Part shown: one piece after another, positions 1 to 8,143 of the stretch
Layout of the letters: each line of letters begins with the position of its first letter
Position numbering within the stretch: the stretch's first letter is position 1
NCBI RefSeq assembly: GCF_014303395.1
Contig: NZ_CP060298.1
Coordinates: 3,429,001 to 3,493,000 of the forward strand
Direction: 5' to 3'
Source of the DNA: Nakamurella sp. PAMC28650
GTDB taxonomy: Bacteria > Actinomycetota > Actinomycetes > Mycobacteriales > Nakamurellaceae
DNA: 64,000 bases
Notes under the pieces: generated by a model
The model's input: only the letters and a program-made list of their open reading frames with translations
Told to the model about the DNA's origin: nothing
The model's database searches: none
Program-made: the position numbers and the translations under genes

Positions 1-142
1 GCCAGTCCGCGAACCGCCGGACGTGCCGGAGGAAGGCCTGTTGCAGGATCAGCAGGTTCCACTGGTCGCCGACCAGCAGCAGGGCCGAGCCGATCGCGCT
101 CGGGGCGGGCGTGGCGGGTGTCGGCTCGTTCATCGGGCTCAT
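1..142 (-). CDS. HxlR-type winged-helix regulator, 3' part outside window
   Basis: Reading leftward from ATG at 142 (or ATG at 133, same frame), the frame stays open to the window edge. After a Pro/Ala-rich stretch it gives the segment LLLVGDQWNLLILQQAFL, which resembles the first helices of HxlR-family regulators, where the usual form is a Gly-Asp-Lys-Trp turn followed by a Leu/Ile-rich helix. About 45 residues are visible, so the DNA-binding helix and C-terminus are missing. It is divergent from the thiolase at 200, with only about 60 bases between, so it is a plausible regulator of that cluster (inference). No clear ribosome binding site separates the two possible starts. Confidence 0.6.
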   Translation of the reverse strand, partial: MSPMNEPTPATPAPSAIGSALLLVGDQWNLLILQQAFLRHVRRFADW

Positions 143-199
143 CTGTGGCGGATGGGTCAGGTCTTGTTACCTGGCTCTCTCTACAGTAGCTTCAGAAAG

Positions 200-1411
200 G
201 TGTTGGATGCCTACGTCTACGACGTGGTCCGGACGCCAAGGGGCCGGGTCAAGCGAAGCGGCGGCACACTGTCCGGCGTCGCGCCCCAGGAGTTGGTCGG
301 TCAGTTGCTGCACGCCCTGGACACCCGGCTCGGGCTCGCCGAACGGCGGGTGCAGGTTCAGGAGATCATCCTCGGTGTGAGCACGGCCAGCCACGAGCAG
401 GGCGCAGATGTGGCCAGGACATCGGTGATCTGGGCCGGCTGGCCGGATACCGTTTCCGGTGCGGTGATCTCGCGGCTCTGCTGTTCGGGTCTGGACGCGC
501 TGGCCGCTGCGGCCGCCCAGGTCAGCAGCGGCATGGCCGACGTCGTGCTCGGCGGTGGCGTCGAGTCGATGTCCCGGGTTCCGATGCTGGCCGACCGGGC
601 GGCGATCGCCTTCGACGAGGAACTCGGTGAGCGGACCGGGTTCGTCACGATCGGGGTGTCGGCCGATCTCACCGCGCAGGTGGCCGGAGTCACCCGCGAG
701 CAGGCCGATGCCTATGCGCTGCAGTCACATCGACGTGCGGCAGCCGCGTGGGCGGCCGGGCACTACCGGCGCAGCGTGGTGCCGGTGCGGGGCGCGGACG
801 GCGCGGTGCTGCTGGCCGCGGACGAGGGCATCCGGCCGACGATGACCGCCGAGGACTTCGCCGCCATGCCGCTGTTGTTCGCCGGCGATGCGGCCGCGCA
901 CGCCCGGGTCGGCCGTCGACTTCCGGAGGTCGGTGAATTCCCTGCCGTGCACTCGGCGGCGACCGCGCCGCAGATGGTGGATGCTGCATCGCTGGCGCTG
1001 ATCGGGAACCTCGATGCGGCAGGGTATCTCGGTAGGGCGCCGCGGGCCAGGATTCTCTCGGCCTCGACCGGCGCAGTGCGCTCGCCTCTGCTGACCGGGA
1101 CCATTCCCTCCACCAGACGGGCGCTGGCCTCCGCGAAGTTGGGCGCGGCCGACATCGACATCGTCGAGGCCAACGAATCGTTCTCGGTCAGCCCACTGGT
1201 GGTCCTGCGCGAGTTCGGGTTCGACCCCGAGATCGTCAACGTCGACGGTGGGGCCGTCTCGATGGGTCACCCGCTGGGCGCCAGCGGCGGGATCCTGCTG
1301 GCCACCGCACTCGACGCACTGGAACGCACGGGCGGACGCTATGGGCTGCTGACCATCCCGGCCGCCCTCGGCCTGGCCACCTCTCTCGTCATCGAACGTC
1401 TCGACCCGTGA
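200..1411 (+). CDS. thiolase-like acetyl-CoA acyltransferase, atypical active site
   Basis: A thiolase-fold protein of about 400 residues. The nucleophile region is present (SRLCCSGLDALAAA, then a GGGVESMSR loop), and so is the late His motif (GGAVSMGHPLGASGG). The usual NEAF motif reads NESF. The C-terminal Cys-Gly loop that supplies the second catalytic cysteine is absent: the chain ends YGLLTIPAALGLATSLVIER. A second thiolase in this window (57512) keeps that loop, so the difference is real. Start: GTG at 200 or TTG at 203 follow an AGAAAG; both give an N-terminus that matches the family, (L)DAYVYDVVRTPRGR. An in-frame ATG at 152 would add residues that do not look like thiolase. The stop overlaps the next gene (GTGA). 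It may be a lipid- or steroid-type degradative thiolase or a non-catalytic homologue; the substrate is unknown. Confidence 0.85.
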   Translation: MLDAYVYDVVRTPRGRVKRSGGTLSGVAPQELVGQLLHALDTRLGLAERRVQVQEIILGVSTASHEQGADVARTSVIWAGWPDTVSGAVISRLCCSGLDALAAAAAQVSSGMADVVLGGGVESMSRVPMLADRAAIAFDEELGERTGFVTIGVSADLTAQVAGVTREQADAYALQSHRRAAAAWAAGHYRRSVVPVRGADGAVLLAADEGIRPTMTAEDFAAMPLLFAGDAAAHARVGRRLPEVGEFPAVHSAATAPQMVDAASLALIGNLDAAGYLGRAPRARILSASTGAVRSPLLTGTIPSTRRALASAKLGAADIDIVEANESFSVSPLVVLREFGFDPEIVNVDGGAVSMGHPLGASGGILLATALDALERTGGRYGLLTIPAALGLATSLVIERLDP

Positions 1412-1821
1412 ACGCAGAGCCCTCGGTCGAAGCGATGAACGCCCTGATGGCCGGGCGGCTGCCCGGTCTGATCGGTATGACGGTCACCGAGATCGGTGCC
1501 TCCCGCATCGCCGGTGCTTTGACGATCCGTCCGGGGCTGCTGGCCCCCAACGGGTATCTGCATGCGGCCACCGTCATCACGCTGGCCGACACGTTGTGCG
1601 GTCTGGGCTGCCGGCTGGCCCTGCCGGAGGACGCGGCAGGCTTCACCACGCTCGAGCTGAAATCCTCGTTCCTCGGGACCTGCCGCGACGGGACGATCAC
1701 GTGCGTGGCCGAGCTCCAGCACGGTGGCCGGCGGACCCAGGTCTGGGACGCGACGGTGCTGGACCCGGGCGGCCGCAAGATTGCCTTGTTCCGCTGCACC
1801 CAGATGATCCTGCACAGATGA
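1408..1821 (+). CDS. PaaI-type hotdog thioesterase
   Basis: A 137-residue single hotdog-fold protein of the PaaI/YdiI thioesterase type, which hydrolyses acyl- or aryl-CoA esters in the cytoplasm. Visible family features are the APNGYLHAATVITLADTLCG segment (hotdog helix, normally His-Gly-Gly..., here Tyr-Leu-His), followed by TTLELKSSFL and a C-terminal beta hairpin. Translation starts at GTG 1408, overlapping the thiolase stop by four bases, so the two are translationally coupled. Length is normal for the family. Coupling with a thiolase and a dehydrogenase points to CoA-ester metabolism; the natural substrate cannot be read from the sequence. Confidence 0.85.
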   Translation: MNAEPSVEAMNALMAGRLPGLIGMTVTEIGASRIAGALTIRPGLLAPNGYLHAATVITLADTLCGLGCRLALPEDAAGFTTLELKSSFLGTCRDGTITCVAELQHGGRRTQVWDATVLDPGGRKIALFRCTQMILHR

Positions 1822-1831
1822 TCGGGCACAC

Positions 1832-2899
1832 ATGACGGGGCGACCGTGGCGGGTGGTCCAGTGGGCGACCGGCGCGGTCGGGAAGACCACGCTGCGGGCG
1901 GTGATCGAGCACCCGGATCTGGAGTTGGTCGGTCTGTACGTCCACTCCGAGCGCAAACGCGGACTGGATGCGGGCGAGATCGCGCGGCGGGAGCCCACCG
2001 GGGTGATTGCGACCGACGACATCGACGACATCCTCGCCCTGGACGCCGATGTCGTCCTCCACACCGCCCGGGTCGGCATCCCCTACGAGTCCCAGGACGC
2101 CGACATCATCGCGCTGCTGGAGTCGGGGAAGAACGTCATCACCACGCAGGGCCATCACTATCCGAGGGCGCACGGCCCGGAGCGCCAGGCGTTGTTCGCC
2201 GATGCCGCGAGACGTGGTGGTGTCACGCTCTTCGGCGCGGGCATCAATCCCGGATTCATCCTGGAACGGCTGACCCTGACGGCGACCGGCATGTGCCTGC
2301 GGGTCGACTCGATCTCGGTGCGGGAAGTGGTCGACGCAGCATCGATGCCCGATCCCGGATTCGTCTTCGGGGTGATGGGCATGGGTCGGGACGTCCATGA
2401 TGCGTCGATGCTGACCGGCGAGTTCGCCGCGCTCTACGACAAGCTCTTCGCCGAGGCGATCCACTACGCGGCCGACAGCCTGGGGGTGCGGATCGAACGC
2501 ATCGAACCCGATCACCAGTTGTTCGCGGCCACCAGGCGGCTCGAGATCCGGGCCGGGGTGATCGAGGCGGGGACCGTCGCCGGGACCAACTGGCGCTGGC
2601 ACGCGATCGTGGACGGTGCCCGCTTCCTGACGCTGTCGGTCAACTGGATCATGGATCCGGATCTGCCGGGCTTCGAGGATCCACACCTGTGGACCGTCTC
2701 GGTCAGGGGTGTCCCCGGAATCGAGATCGCCGTCGACGTAACGGATCCGCCGGTCGTCGACGGTCGGCGGACCAAGGCCGGGCAGTACGCGACGGCCGGT
2801 CCGGTGATCGGGGCGATTCCATTCGTCTGTCAGGCCGAACCGGGGATCTTCGAGCTCCCGACCCTCATGCCCTGGAACCCGTCGCTGGCCGGGCGCTGA
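1832..2899 (+). CDS. DapB-like / 2,4-diaminopentanoate dehydrogenase-like NAD(P)-binding oxidoreductase
   Basis: A 355-residue protein whose N-terminus has a Rossmann nucleotide-binding signature ([18 protein letters not shown]). A following DapB-like region contains [17 protein letters not shown] and [11 protein letters not shown]. The remainder resembles the C-terminal domain of the family often annotated dihydrodipicolinate reductase or NAD(P)H-dependent amine dehydrogenase. It is too long, and in the wrong context, for the lysine-pathway DapB (about 250 residues). It starts with ATG ten bases after the thioesterase stop and is probably the last gene of the thiolase-thioesterase operon. 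A reductase or amine dehydrogenase role is likely; the substrate is unknown. Confidence 0.75.
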   Translation: MTGRPWRVVQWATGAVGKTTLRAVIEHPDLELVGLYVHSERKRGLDAGEIARREPTGVIATDDIDDILALDADVVLHTARVGIPYESQDADIIALLESGKNVITTQGHHYPRAHGPERQALFADAARRGGVTLFGAGINPGFILERLTLTATGMCLRVDSISVREVVDAASMPDPGFVFGVMGMGRDVHDASMLTGEFAALYDKLFAEAIHYAADSLGVRIERIEPDHQLFAATRRLEIRAGVIEAGTVAGTNWRWHAIVDGARFLTLSVNWIMDPDLPGFEDPHLWTVSVRGVPGIEIAVDVTDPPVVDGRRTKAGQYATAGPVIGAIPFVCQAEPGIFELPTLMPWNPSLAGR

Positions 2900-2931
2900 C
2901 GTCGGCACGACGATCTCGGCACAATGACGGG

Positions 2932-3300
2932 GTGGAACATCCCGACAAGACCTGCCTGGTGTGCGGCCGCCGGATCAGCTGGCGCAAGAAGTGGGAGCGG
3001 GACTGGGATTCGGTCCGGTACTGCTCCTCGGCCTGTCGCCGTCATCGCGCGGACCCGGTCGATGCGCAGCTGGAGAAGGCCATCCTGGAAAAGCTGTCGG
3101 CGCGGGCGGGTGGTGCCTCGATCTGTCCCAGCGAGGTGGCCCGCGACGTCGGAGGGGAGCAGTGGCGGGACCTGATGGAGCGTTCCCGGCAGGCGGCCCG
3201 CCGGTTGGTCGCGTCCGGGGACGTGGAGATCACGCAGGGCGGATCCGTGGTCGATCCCAGTACCGCGAAGGGTCCGATCCGGATCCGTCAGGTGCGGTGA
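2932..3300 (+). CDS. DUF2256 / DUF3253 fusion protein
   Basis: 122 residues starting at GTG 2932. The N-terminal 40 residues match the DUF2256 zinc-ribbon-like pattern: [18 protein letters not shown], then [11 protein letters not shown], with four cysteines spaced to bind one metal. The remaining 80 residues fit DUF3253, a small winged-helix-like domain ([15 protein letters not shown], then [19 protein letters not shown]). The two domains are normally separate small proteins or fused like this in actinobacteria. An overlapping ATG at 2924 is in another frame and does not give these motifs. Function unknown; the metal site plus winged helix would allow nucleic-acid binding. Confidence 0.8.
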   Translation: MEHPDKTCLVCGRRISWRKKWERDWDSVRYCSSACRRHRADPVDAQLEKAILEKLSARAGGASICPSEVARDVGGEQWRDLMERSRQAARRLVASGDVEITQGGSVVDPSTAKGPIRIRQVR

Positions 3301-3389
3301 AATTAAGCATCGAGATCGACATAGCGACATATCTGAAGCCCGTTCACTGGCCTGATGGTGGCGGTAGCCACCCGAAGGGGTGATTACCC

Positions 3390-3418
3390 TTGACTGACAG
3401 TGATATTTTACTTACCGT
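3390..3418 (+). promoter_or_regulatory. candidate sigma-70-type promoter for the kinase-like gene
   Basis: TTGACT (3390-3395) is followed after 17 bases by TACCGT (3413-3418). The spacer is unusually A/T-rich for this genome. The position about 50 bases before the ATG at 3472 fits a housekeeping promoter. No experimental support. Confidence 0.45.
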
Positions 3419-3471
3419 GCCTAAGATCTGGTGCGTCAGGAATCTTTCGGGCAGTGCGAGGGTGGTGAGCG

Positions 3472-4356
3472 ATGGCGTACATCGGCGGTTACGAGCTGGT
3501 GGAGCAACTGCCGCACGCGGACCCGATGGTGAAGGCGTTCGACCGGACCTCGGGCCGGTACGTCGCCCTGAAGGAGCAGCCCGGCCTGGACCAGACCAAG
3601 CTGCAGTTCGACGCGATGATCCTGGGCATGCTGGACCATCCGAACATCGCCCGCATCTTCAGCACCACCGCTGAGGACGGCCTCTGGTACCTGGTCCAGG
3701 AGTGGGTGGACGGCGCCGATCTCGGTGCGATCCGCGACCAGGCCGGCCGTCTCACCGTGCCCCAGGCCGTCACGGCTGTCCGAGGTGCGTTGCGCGGCCT
3801 GGCTTTCGCGCACAACCGACAGATCGTCCACGGTGACGTGTCGCTCCGTCACATCCTGGTCTCGACCAACGGTGAGTCCAAACTCATCGACTTCGGCGTG
3901 GCGGTGCCTGATCAGCCGTCCCACCGGTATCGCAGTCCCGAGGTGCTGGCCGGTGCGCCCGCGACCAAGCGTTCCGACGTGTTCTCCACGGCAGCGGTCC
4001 TCGCCGACCTGCTCGGCGTCCGGCCGGGCCGGGGGCATTTCGACCTGTCGGGCATCGACCGGTCGATCGCGGGCGTGATGGCCAGTGCACTCTCCGAGAA
4101 TCCCGAGGTCCGACAGGCGGCGGGGGCTCAGCTGCTGGAGGACCTGGAGGGCGCCGCCGACCGATCGTTGGGATCTGATTGGCCGGCGGACGCCGCATTG
4201 TCGCAGTTGGCCTGCTCCGTCATCGCCGAACGGACCGCCCCGACCGAACCGCCCTCTGCGGCAGCCGAAATCGGGAACAGGCCATCCGGGCCGAGGCACG
4301 GTCTGAAGAACTCATCGCCGCGCGGGCGGCGCCGCTGGTGGCGGCGCGGCTACTGA
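3472..4356 (+). CDS. Ser/Thr kinase-fold protein, probable pseudokinase
   Basis: 294 residues with a Hanks-type kinase fold. The beta-3 lysine (YVALKE), the DFG metal-binding motif (KLIDFGVA) and an activation-segment end (HRYRSPEVLAG) are present. Two key features are not. The glycine-rich ATP loop is missing (the N-terminus is YELVEQLPHADPMVKAFD), and the catalytic loop is HGDVSLRHIL instead of HRDxKxxN, so the catalytic-loop lysine and the magnesium-binding asparagine are Ser and His. There is no transmembrane segment or sensor domain; the C-terminal 60 residues are Pro/Arg-rich. A good site GAGGGTGG lies before ATG 3472. It may be a scaffold or regulatory pseudokinase rather than an active kinase. 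The gene end overlaps the convergent DUF3072 gene by a few bases. Confidence 0.8.
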   Translation: MAYIGGYELVEQLPHADPMVKAFDRTSGRYVALKEQPGLDQTKLQFDAMILGMLDHPNIARIFSTTAEDGLWYLVQEWVDGADLGAIRDQAGRLTVPQAVTAVRGALRGLAFAHNRQIVHGDVSLRHILVSTNGESKLIDFGVAVPDQPSHRYRSPEVLAGAPATKRSDVFSTAAVLADLLGVRPGRGHFDLSGIDRSIAGVMASALSENPEVRQAAGAQLLEDLEGAADRSLGSDWPADAALSQLACSVIAERTAPTEPPSAAAEIGNRPSGPRHGLKNSSPRGRRRWWRRGY

Positions 4357-4583
4357 CTCTCGCCGCGCCCGGTGGCCTGCTGGAGACGGTCGATCTGCTC
4401 GGAGGCCTCGGCCTTGTTCAGGGTGGCCGGGAGCTGCTCCCCGGCCTCTCGGGCCAGCGTCTCCAGGTAGCTTCTCTGCGCGGCGGTCATCGGCTCGTCG
4501 CCGGTGACCCAGTCGTGCGGGTCCTTGACTGCTGCGTTGTCCGGATCGGTGGCACCGATCATGTCTGGAGTTGTTTCGCTCAT
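4350..4583 (-). CDS. DUF3072 small protein
   Basis: 77 residues from ATG at 4583. The core DPHDWVTGDEPMTAAQRSYL followed by LAREAGEQLPATLNKAEASE is the DUF3072 signature: a short acidic helical domain found as stand-alone proteins of 60-80 residues in actinobacteria. Function is unknown. The gene is convergent with the kinase-like gene and overlaps its last seven bases. The IS1595 element lies about 60 bases upstream and may have separated it from its original promoter. Confidence 0.75.
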   Translation of the reverse strand: MSETTPDMIGATDPDNAAVKDPHDWVTGDEPMTAAQRSYLETLAREAGEQLPATLNKAEASEQIDRLQQATGRGESQ

Positions 4584-4647
4584 GGTGCTGCGGTACCCAG
4601 GCCGTCTGCCGACTACACCCGTGGTGGCGAGATTTCCGAACAGACGT

Positions 4648-5678
4648 ACCGGGTAGCTGCTTGAGTAAAGTTCAGAACGGGACGTCCACTGCTGCAACAG
4701 GATTGCGCAGTTCAGCGAGCGGGTGTGGGTCTGTGTTCACGGCCTGCTGCAACAGTCGGTAGAACAAAAGCCCGCGACTCTTCGAGGTGCGTCGGTTGAA
4801 CCGGAATGTGTATTCGTCCAGGTAGTAGGCCAGGTGCTCCTGGGAGACCGCGTAATGCAGGGTGCCGGTCAGCCAGCGTTTGAGCAGCGAGGCGACCATG
4901 TGGACGCCGGGGAGGTTGATGTGGGCGGGCTCGGCGCTGTCGGTCCCGACGAACGCGACGTGCTCGTAGCCGGCCGCGGTCAGCTTCTTCAGGTAGTTGG
5001 CGTCATCGGTTCTGACCGTTGATCCTTTGGCGATGACGCGGTCGGCGAAGCCGAGCATGCTGACCGATCGGGCTGTCTCGGCCAGCTCGATGCGGACCCT
5101 GCCCAGCTTGCGGCCGGGGATCGATTCCACTGCGATCATCGCCGCGGTGTGGTCCTTCACGCCGCCTGCGCGGCCGCGAGGCTCGTTGCCGATGAACACT
5201 TCATCTAACTCCACCACACCGGAGAGCAACTCCCGCTCGGGGCGGACCATCGCCCGGCGTAGCTTCTGCAGCCATGCCCACGCTGTTTCGTAGGATCCGA
5301 AACCCAGCACCCGCTGCAGACCTTGCGCGGACATCCCGTTCTTCTGCGAGGTGATGAACCAGATCGCCGCGAACCACGTCGACAGCGGCGTCCGGAGCCG
5401 GTGGAAGATCGTGCCGGCGGTCACCGACGTCTGCCGGCCACACCTGGTGCACATCCATTTCGCCTTCGCCGTACGCCAACCGCCGGGCGCCCCGCACACC
5501 GGACACACAAACCCCTGGGGCCACCGCAGACGCTCCAGATACGCCAGACACGACGAGTCATCCGGGAACCACTCCAGCAACTCCTGAAAGGTCCGGGGGT
5601 AATCGACACCACCGACCGGGTAGGCACACACTGGCTCTGACATGGCCAAATACAACTTGACTCAAGCAGCTACCCAGT
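4648..5678 (-). mobile_element. IS1595-family insertion sequence
   Basis: About 1.03 kb. The termini are inverted repeats: GGGTAGCTGCTTGAGT at 4651 recurs as its complement ending at 5675, 21 of 22 positions matching over the longer repeat. ACAGACGT is found directly outside both ends (4640-4647 and 5679-5686), an 8-bp target duplication as expected for IS1595. The insertion is intergenic, between DUF3072 and the 3' end of the GGDEF-EAL gene. Perfect duplication and an intact transposase indicate recent activity. Confidence 0.9.
4672..5643 (-). CDS. IS1595-family transposase
   Basis: 323 residues from ATG at 5643. The N-terminal zinc ribbon (CPVCGAPGGWRTAKAKWMC, then TRCGRQTSVTAGTIF) is followed by the ISXO2-like DDE domain: VVELDEVFIG carries the first Asp, VRTDDANYLKKL the second, and LAYYLDEYTFRFNRR is the family C-terminal block. 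Full length and intact. It lies inside the element with both inverted repeats, so the element is potentially autonomous. Confidence 0.92.
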   Translation of the reverse strand: MSEPVCAYPVGGVDYPRTFQELLEWFPDDSSCLAYLERLRWPQGFVCPVCGAPGGWRTAKAKWMCTRCGRQTSVTAGTIFHRLRTPLSTWFAAIWFITSQKNGMSAQGLQRVLGFGSYETAWAWLQKLRRAMVRPERELLSGVVELDEVFIGNEPRGRAGGVKDHTAAMIAVESIPGRKLGRVRIELAETARSVSMLGFADRVIAKGSTVRTDDANYLKKLTAAGYEHVAFVGTDSAEPAHINLPGVHMVASLLKRWLTGTLHYAVSQEHLAYYLDEYTFRFNRRTSKSRGLLFYRLLQQAVNTDPHPLAELRNPVAAVDVPF

Positions 5679-5707
5679 ACAGACGTTCCACCGCCAGGGG
5701 TCGCCTC

Positions 5708-8104
5708 TCAACCCGCGGTACCGACCTGCGACGGAAGGGCCGCGATGCCGAGGAGGGCATCGAGTCCGGCGGGGAACATCGGCCGGGAATACAGGTATCC
5801 CTGTCCGTAGAGACACGCCAACCGCTTCAACGTGGCGGCCTGCTCGGGACGTTCGACTCCTTCGGCGATGACCATCAGGCCGAGGTCCCGTCCGAGGGTC
5901 AGCAGCGCCGCCAGGAAGCGCTCGGCGGCCGGGTCGCGGTCGATGTTGGCGATGAAGCGCTGGTCCAGTTTCACCGAACCGAGCGGGATCTGCTGGAGGT
6001 GCAACAGCGAGGAGTAGCCGGTGCCGAAATCGTCGAGCGAGAGCAGCACACCGATCTCGCCGAGCGCCCCGGTGACGTCACGAACGACCGAGAGGTCACC
6101 CAGGAGGGCTTCCTCGGTGATTTCCAGGGTCAGACGGCGCGGCGGAATCAGGTGTCGGGCCATGATCGCGGCGACCCGGTCGGGAAAGGTCCGATCGTTG
6201 ATCAGGCTGGGGGTCACGTTGACGCTGACGCCGAGGCGGTGGTGCCCCAGCCTGCGATGCCAGTCGGCGAGTTGGGCACACGCCTGTTCGATCATCTGAT
6301 CCGTGAGCTCGGGCATGATGCCGATCCGCGCGGCCAGCGGGATGAAGGTGCTCGGTTCGATCGGCACTCCGTCGTGACTCCACCGCGCGAGCGCCTCGAA
6401 CCCCGTGACCTCACCTCCGTCGATCCGGACGATGGGCTGGTAGGCGGCGATGACCGCACCGTTCCGCACCGCCCGGAGGAGCGGATCGCGAAGGCGCAGG
6501 TCGGCCGTATCGGGCAGAATCATGTCCGACTGGTAGAGCTGGATCTGGCCTTTGCCTCTCCGTTTGGCCATGTACATCGCGATGTCCGCCTGCGCCAACA
6601 GCGCGTCGCGCGTGGGGTTGGCCTGCTCGCCGGTCAGTTCGGTGACCCCGACGCTGACACCGATGGCCAGCTCGCCACTTTCCAGGGCGAACGGGAAGTG
6701 CAGCGTCTCCACGATGCGGGAGGCCACGCCGACCGGGTCGACCCCGTCCTCGACCAGGACCGCGAATTCGTCGCCGCCCAGTCGGGCCAGGGTGTCGCCG
6801 GCGCGCAGCACACCGCGCAACCTCTCGGCGACCCGGATGAGTAGCTCGTCACCGGCGCCGTGGCCGACGGTGTCGTTGACGGCCTTGAAGTCGTCCAGAT
6901 CGCAGAACAGGATCGCGAGCGGACGGAGTTCCCGCAGCCGCAGCGCCAGGGCATGTTCCACGCGGTCCAGGAACAGGGCTCGGTTGGCCAGACCGGTGAG
7001 CTGATCGTGGAAGGCCTGCTGGTGCAGCTGCTGCTCGCGCCGCGCCAATTCATCCAGCAGCCCACGATTGTCCCGGACCGCCAGATACTGGCGCCCCAGG
7101 ACGATCGCAATGGCGAGCCCGAGGGCGACGGCCTCGACGGCATCGAATTTCTGCCCCTGGAGCGTCCTGAGCACCACGACGGCGAGGGCCACGGACAGGG
7201 GCACGTAGGGCAACAGGGTGACCGCCGCCGGTTCGGCCCTGGCCGCCTGCGACTGGGCATCGGCCTCGGCGGCGGCACCGGTGCTGCTGCGGGAGGCGCA
7301 GGTCCAGGCGGCCAGGGCGATCAGCTGGAAGGCCGCGAACCAACCCAGGTCGACGGGGTGACCGGTGTGGTAGGCGCCGGTCGTCGTCAGGTACGAGAAT
7401 CCGCTGTCTGCGACCGCCATCGCCGTCAACGAGGCGCCCAGCAGGACGACCACGCCTCGCTGATGGGTGGGCCGGGAGACGACGCTGACCGCCATCGCGA
7501 CGATCAGGATGTCGCTGAGCGGGTACGCCAACGACACGATGAAGCCGAACTGGCTGCTGCTCCCGGCCCGGACGACGGTCCCCAGGGTGGTCGCCCACGA
7601 CACCGCCACCAGGGACGCGACGATGATGCAACCGTCCAGCAGCCGCCGGAGCGCAATCCCGCGCCCACCGGTGGTCGGGAACAGCCACAGCCCCACCACC
7701 GCGCCGATCGGAAACATCAGGTAGCCGACATCGGCCAGCGAGGGAAATGGTGTCTGGGTGTTGTCGACCAACTCGTAGTAGGACCAGACGACCTCGCCGG
7801 CGGCCCAACCCGCGGCGCCGATCCCGATGGCGATCCAGGACCGCCGCAGACGACCCTGGCTTCGATGGGCGGCCCAGAAGGAGCAGCCCGCCGCCAGGGC
7901 CGCCCCTACCAACTGCCCGAGATCATCCACATATCTCGCTACGTGTGCGGCGTTGTCCGGGACGCCCTCCAGCAGGGCGGCGAACGTCAGCAGCACGAGG
8001 ACGGCGCCTGCCCACACCAGGAGCTGAACATTGCGACGCCGCAGGGATTCTCGGCGTGGCCGGCCAGGTGCGGTCCGTACCCCAGGAGACATTGTTTCTC
8101 CCAT
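5708..8104 (-). CDS. membrane GGDEF-EAL protein (cyclic-di-GMP turnover)
   Basis: 798 residues (an alternative ATG four codons in). The first about 300 residues form a run of roughly eight to ten hydrophobic helices, a membrane input domain. A GGDEF diguanylate cyclase domain follows with an intact RLGGDEFAVLVED motif near residue 445, then an EAL phosphodiesterase domain with FEALARWSHDG near residue 571 and DDFGTGYSSLLHLQ downstream. Both signature motifs are intact, so either activity is possible. The gene starts 39 bases after the secreted-protein gene on the same strand and is the last member of the apparent operon that begins with the response regulator at 13205. An IS1595 copy sits 30 bases beyond its stop. 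Confidence 0.9.
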   Translation of the reverse strand: MGETMSPGVRTAPGRPRRESLRRRNVQLLVWAGAVLVLLTFAALLEGVPDNAAHVARYVDDLGQLVGAALAAGCSFWAAHRSQGRLRRSWIAIGIGAAGWAAGEVVWSYYELVDNTQTPFPSLADVGYLMFPIGAVVGLWLFPTTGGRGIALRRLLDGCIIVASLVAVSWATTLGTVVRAGSSSQFGFIVSLAYPLSDILIVAMAVSVVSRPTHQRGVVVLLGASLTAMAVADSGFSYLTTTGAYHTGHPVDLGWFAAFQLIALAAWTCASRSSTGAAAEADAQSQAARAEPAAVTLLPYVPLSVALAVVVLRTLQGQKFDAVEAVALGLAIAIVLGRQYLAVRDNRGLLDELARREQQLHQQAFHDQLTGLANRALFLDRVEHALALRLRELRPLAILFCDLDDFKAVNDTVGHGAGDELLIRVAERLRGVLRAGDTLARLGGDEFAVLVEDGVDPVGVASRIVETLHFPFALESGELAIGVSVGVTELTGEQANPTRDALLAQADIAMYMAKRRGKGQIQLYQSDMILPDTADLRLRDPLLRAVRNGAVIAAYQPIVRIDGGEVTGFEALARWSHDGVPIEPSTFIPLAARIGIMPELTDQMIEQACAQLADWHRRLGHHRLGVSVNVTPSLINDRTFPDRVAAIMARHLIPPRRLTLEITEEALLGDLSVVRDVTGALGEIGVLLSLDDFGTGYSSLLHLQQIPLGSVKLDQRFIANIDRDPAAERFLAALLTLGRDLGLMVIAEGVERPEQAATLKRLACLYGQGYLYSRPMFPAGLDALLGIAALPSQVGTAG

Positions 8105-8143
8105 TCTGCGCGGCCCGGTGAATGCGTATCGTAGCGTGCCTGA

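Noticed and set aside
5642-8134. Two long plus-strand frames opposite the GGDEF-EAL gene
   Set aside because: Low-complexity Arg/Gly/Gln-rich translations with no recognisable domain, fully antisense to a gene with intact GGDEF and EAL motifs.
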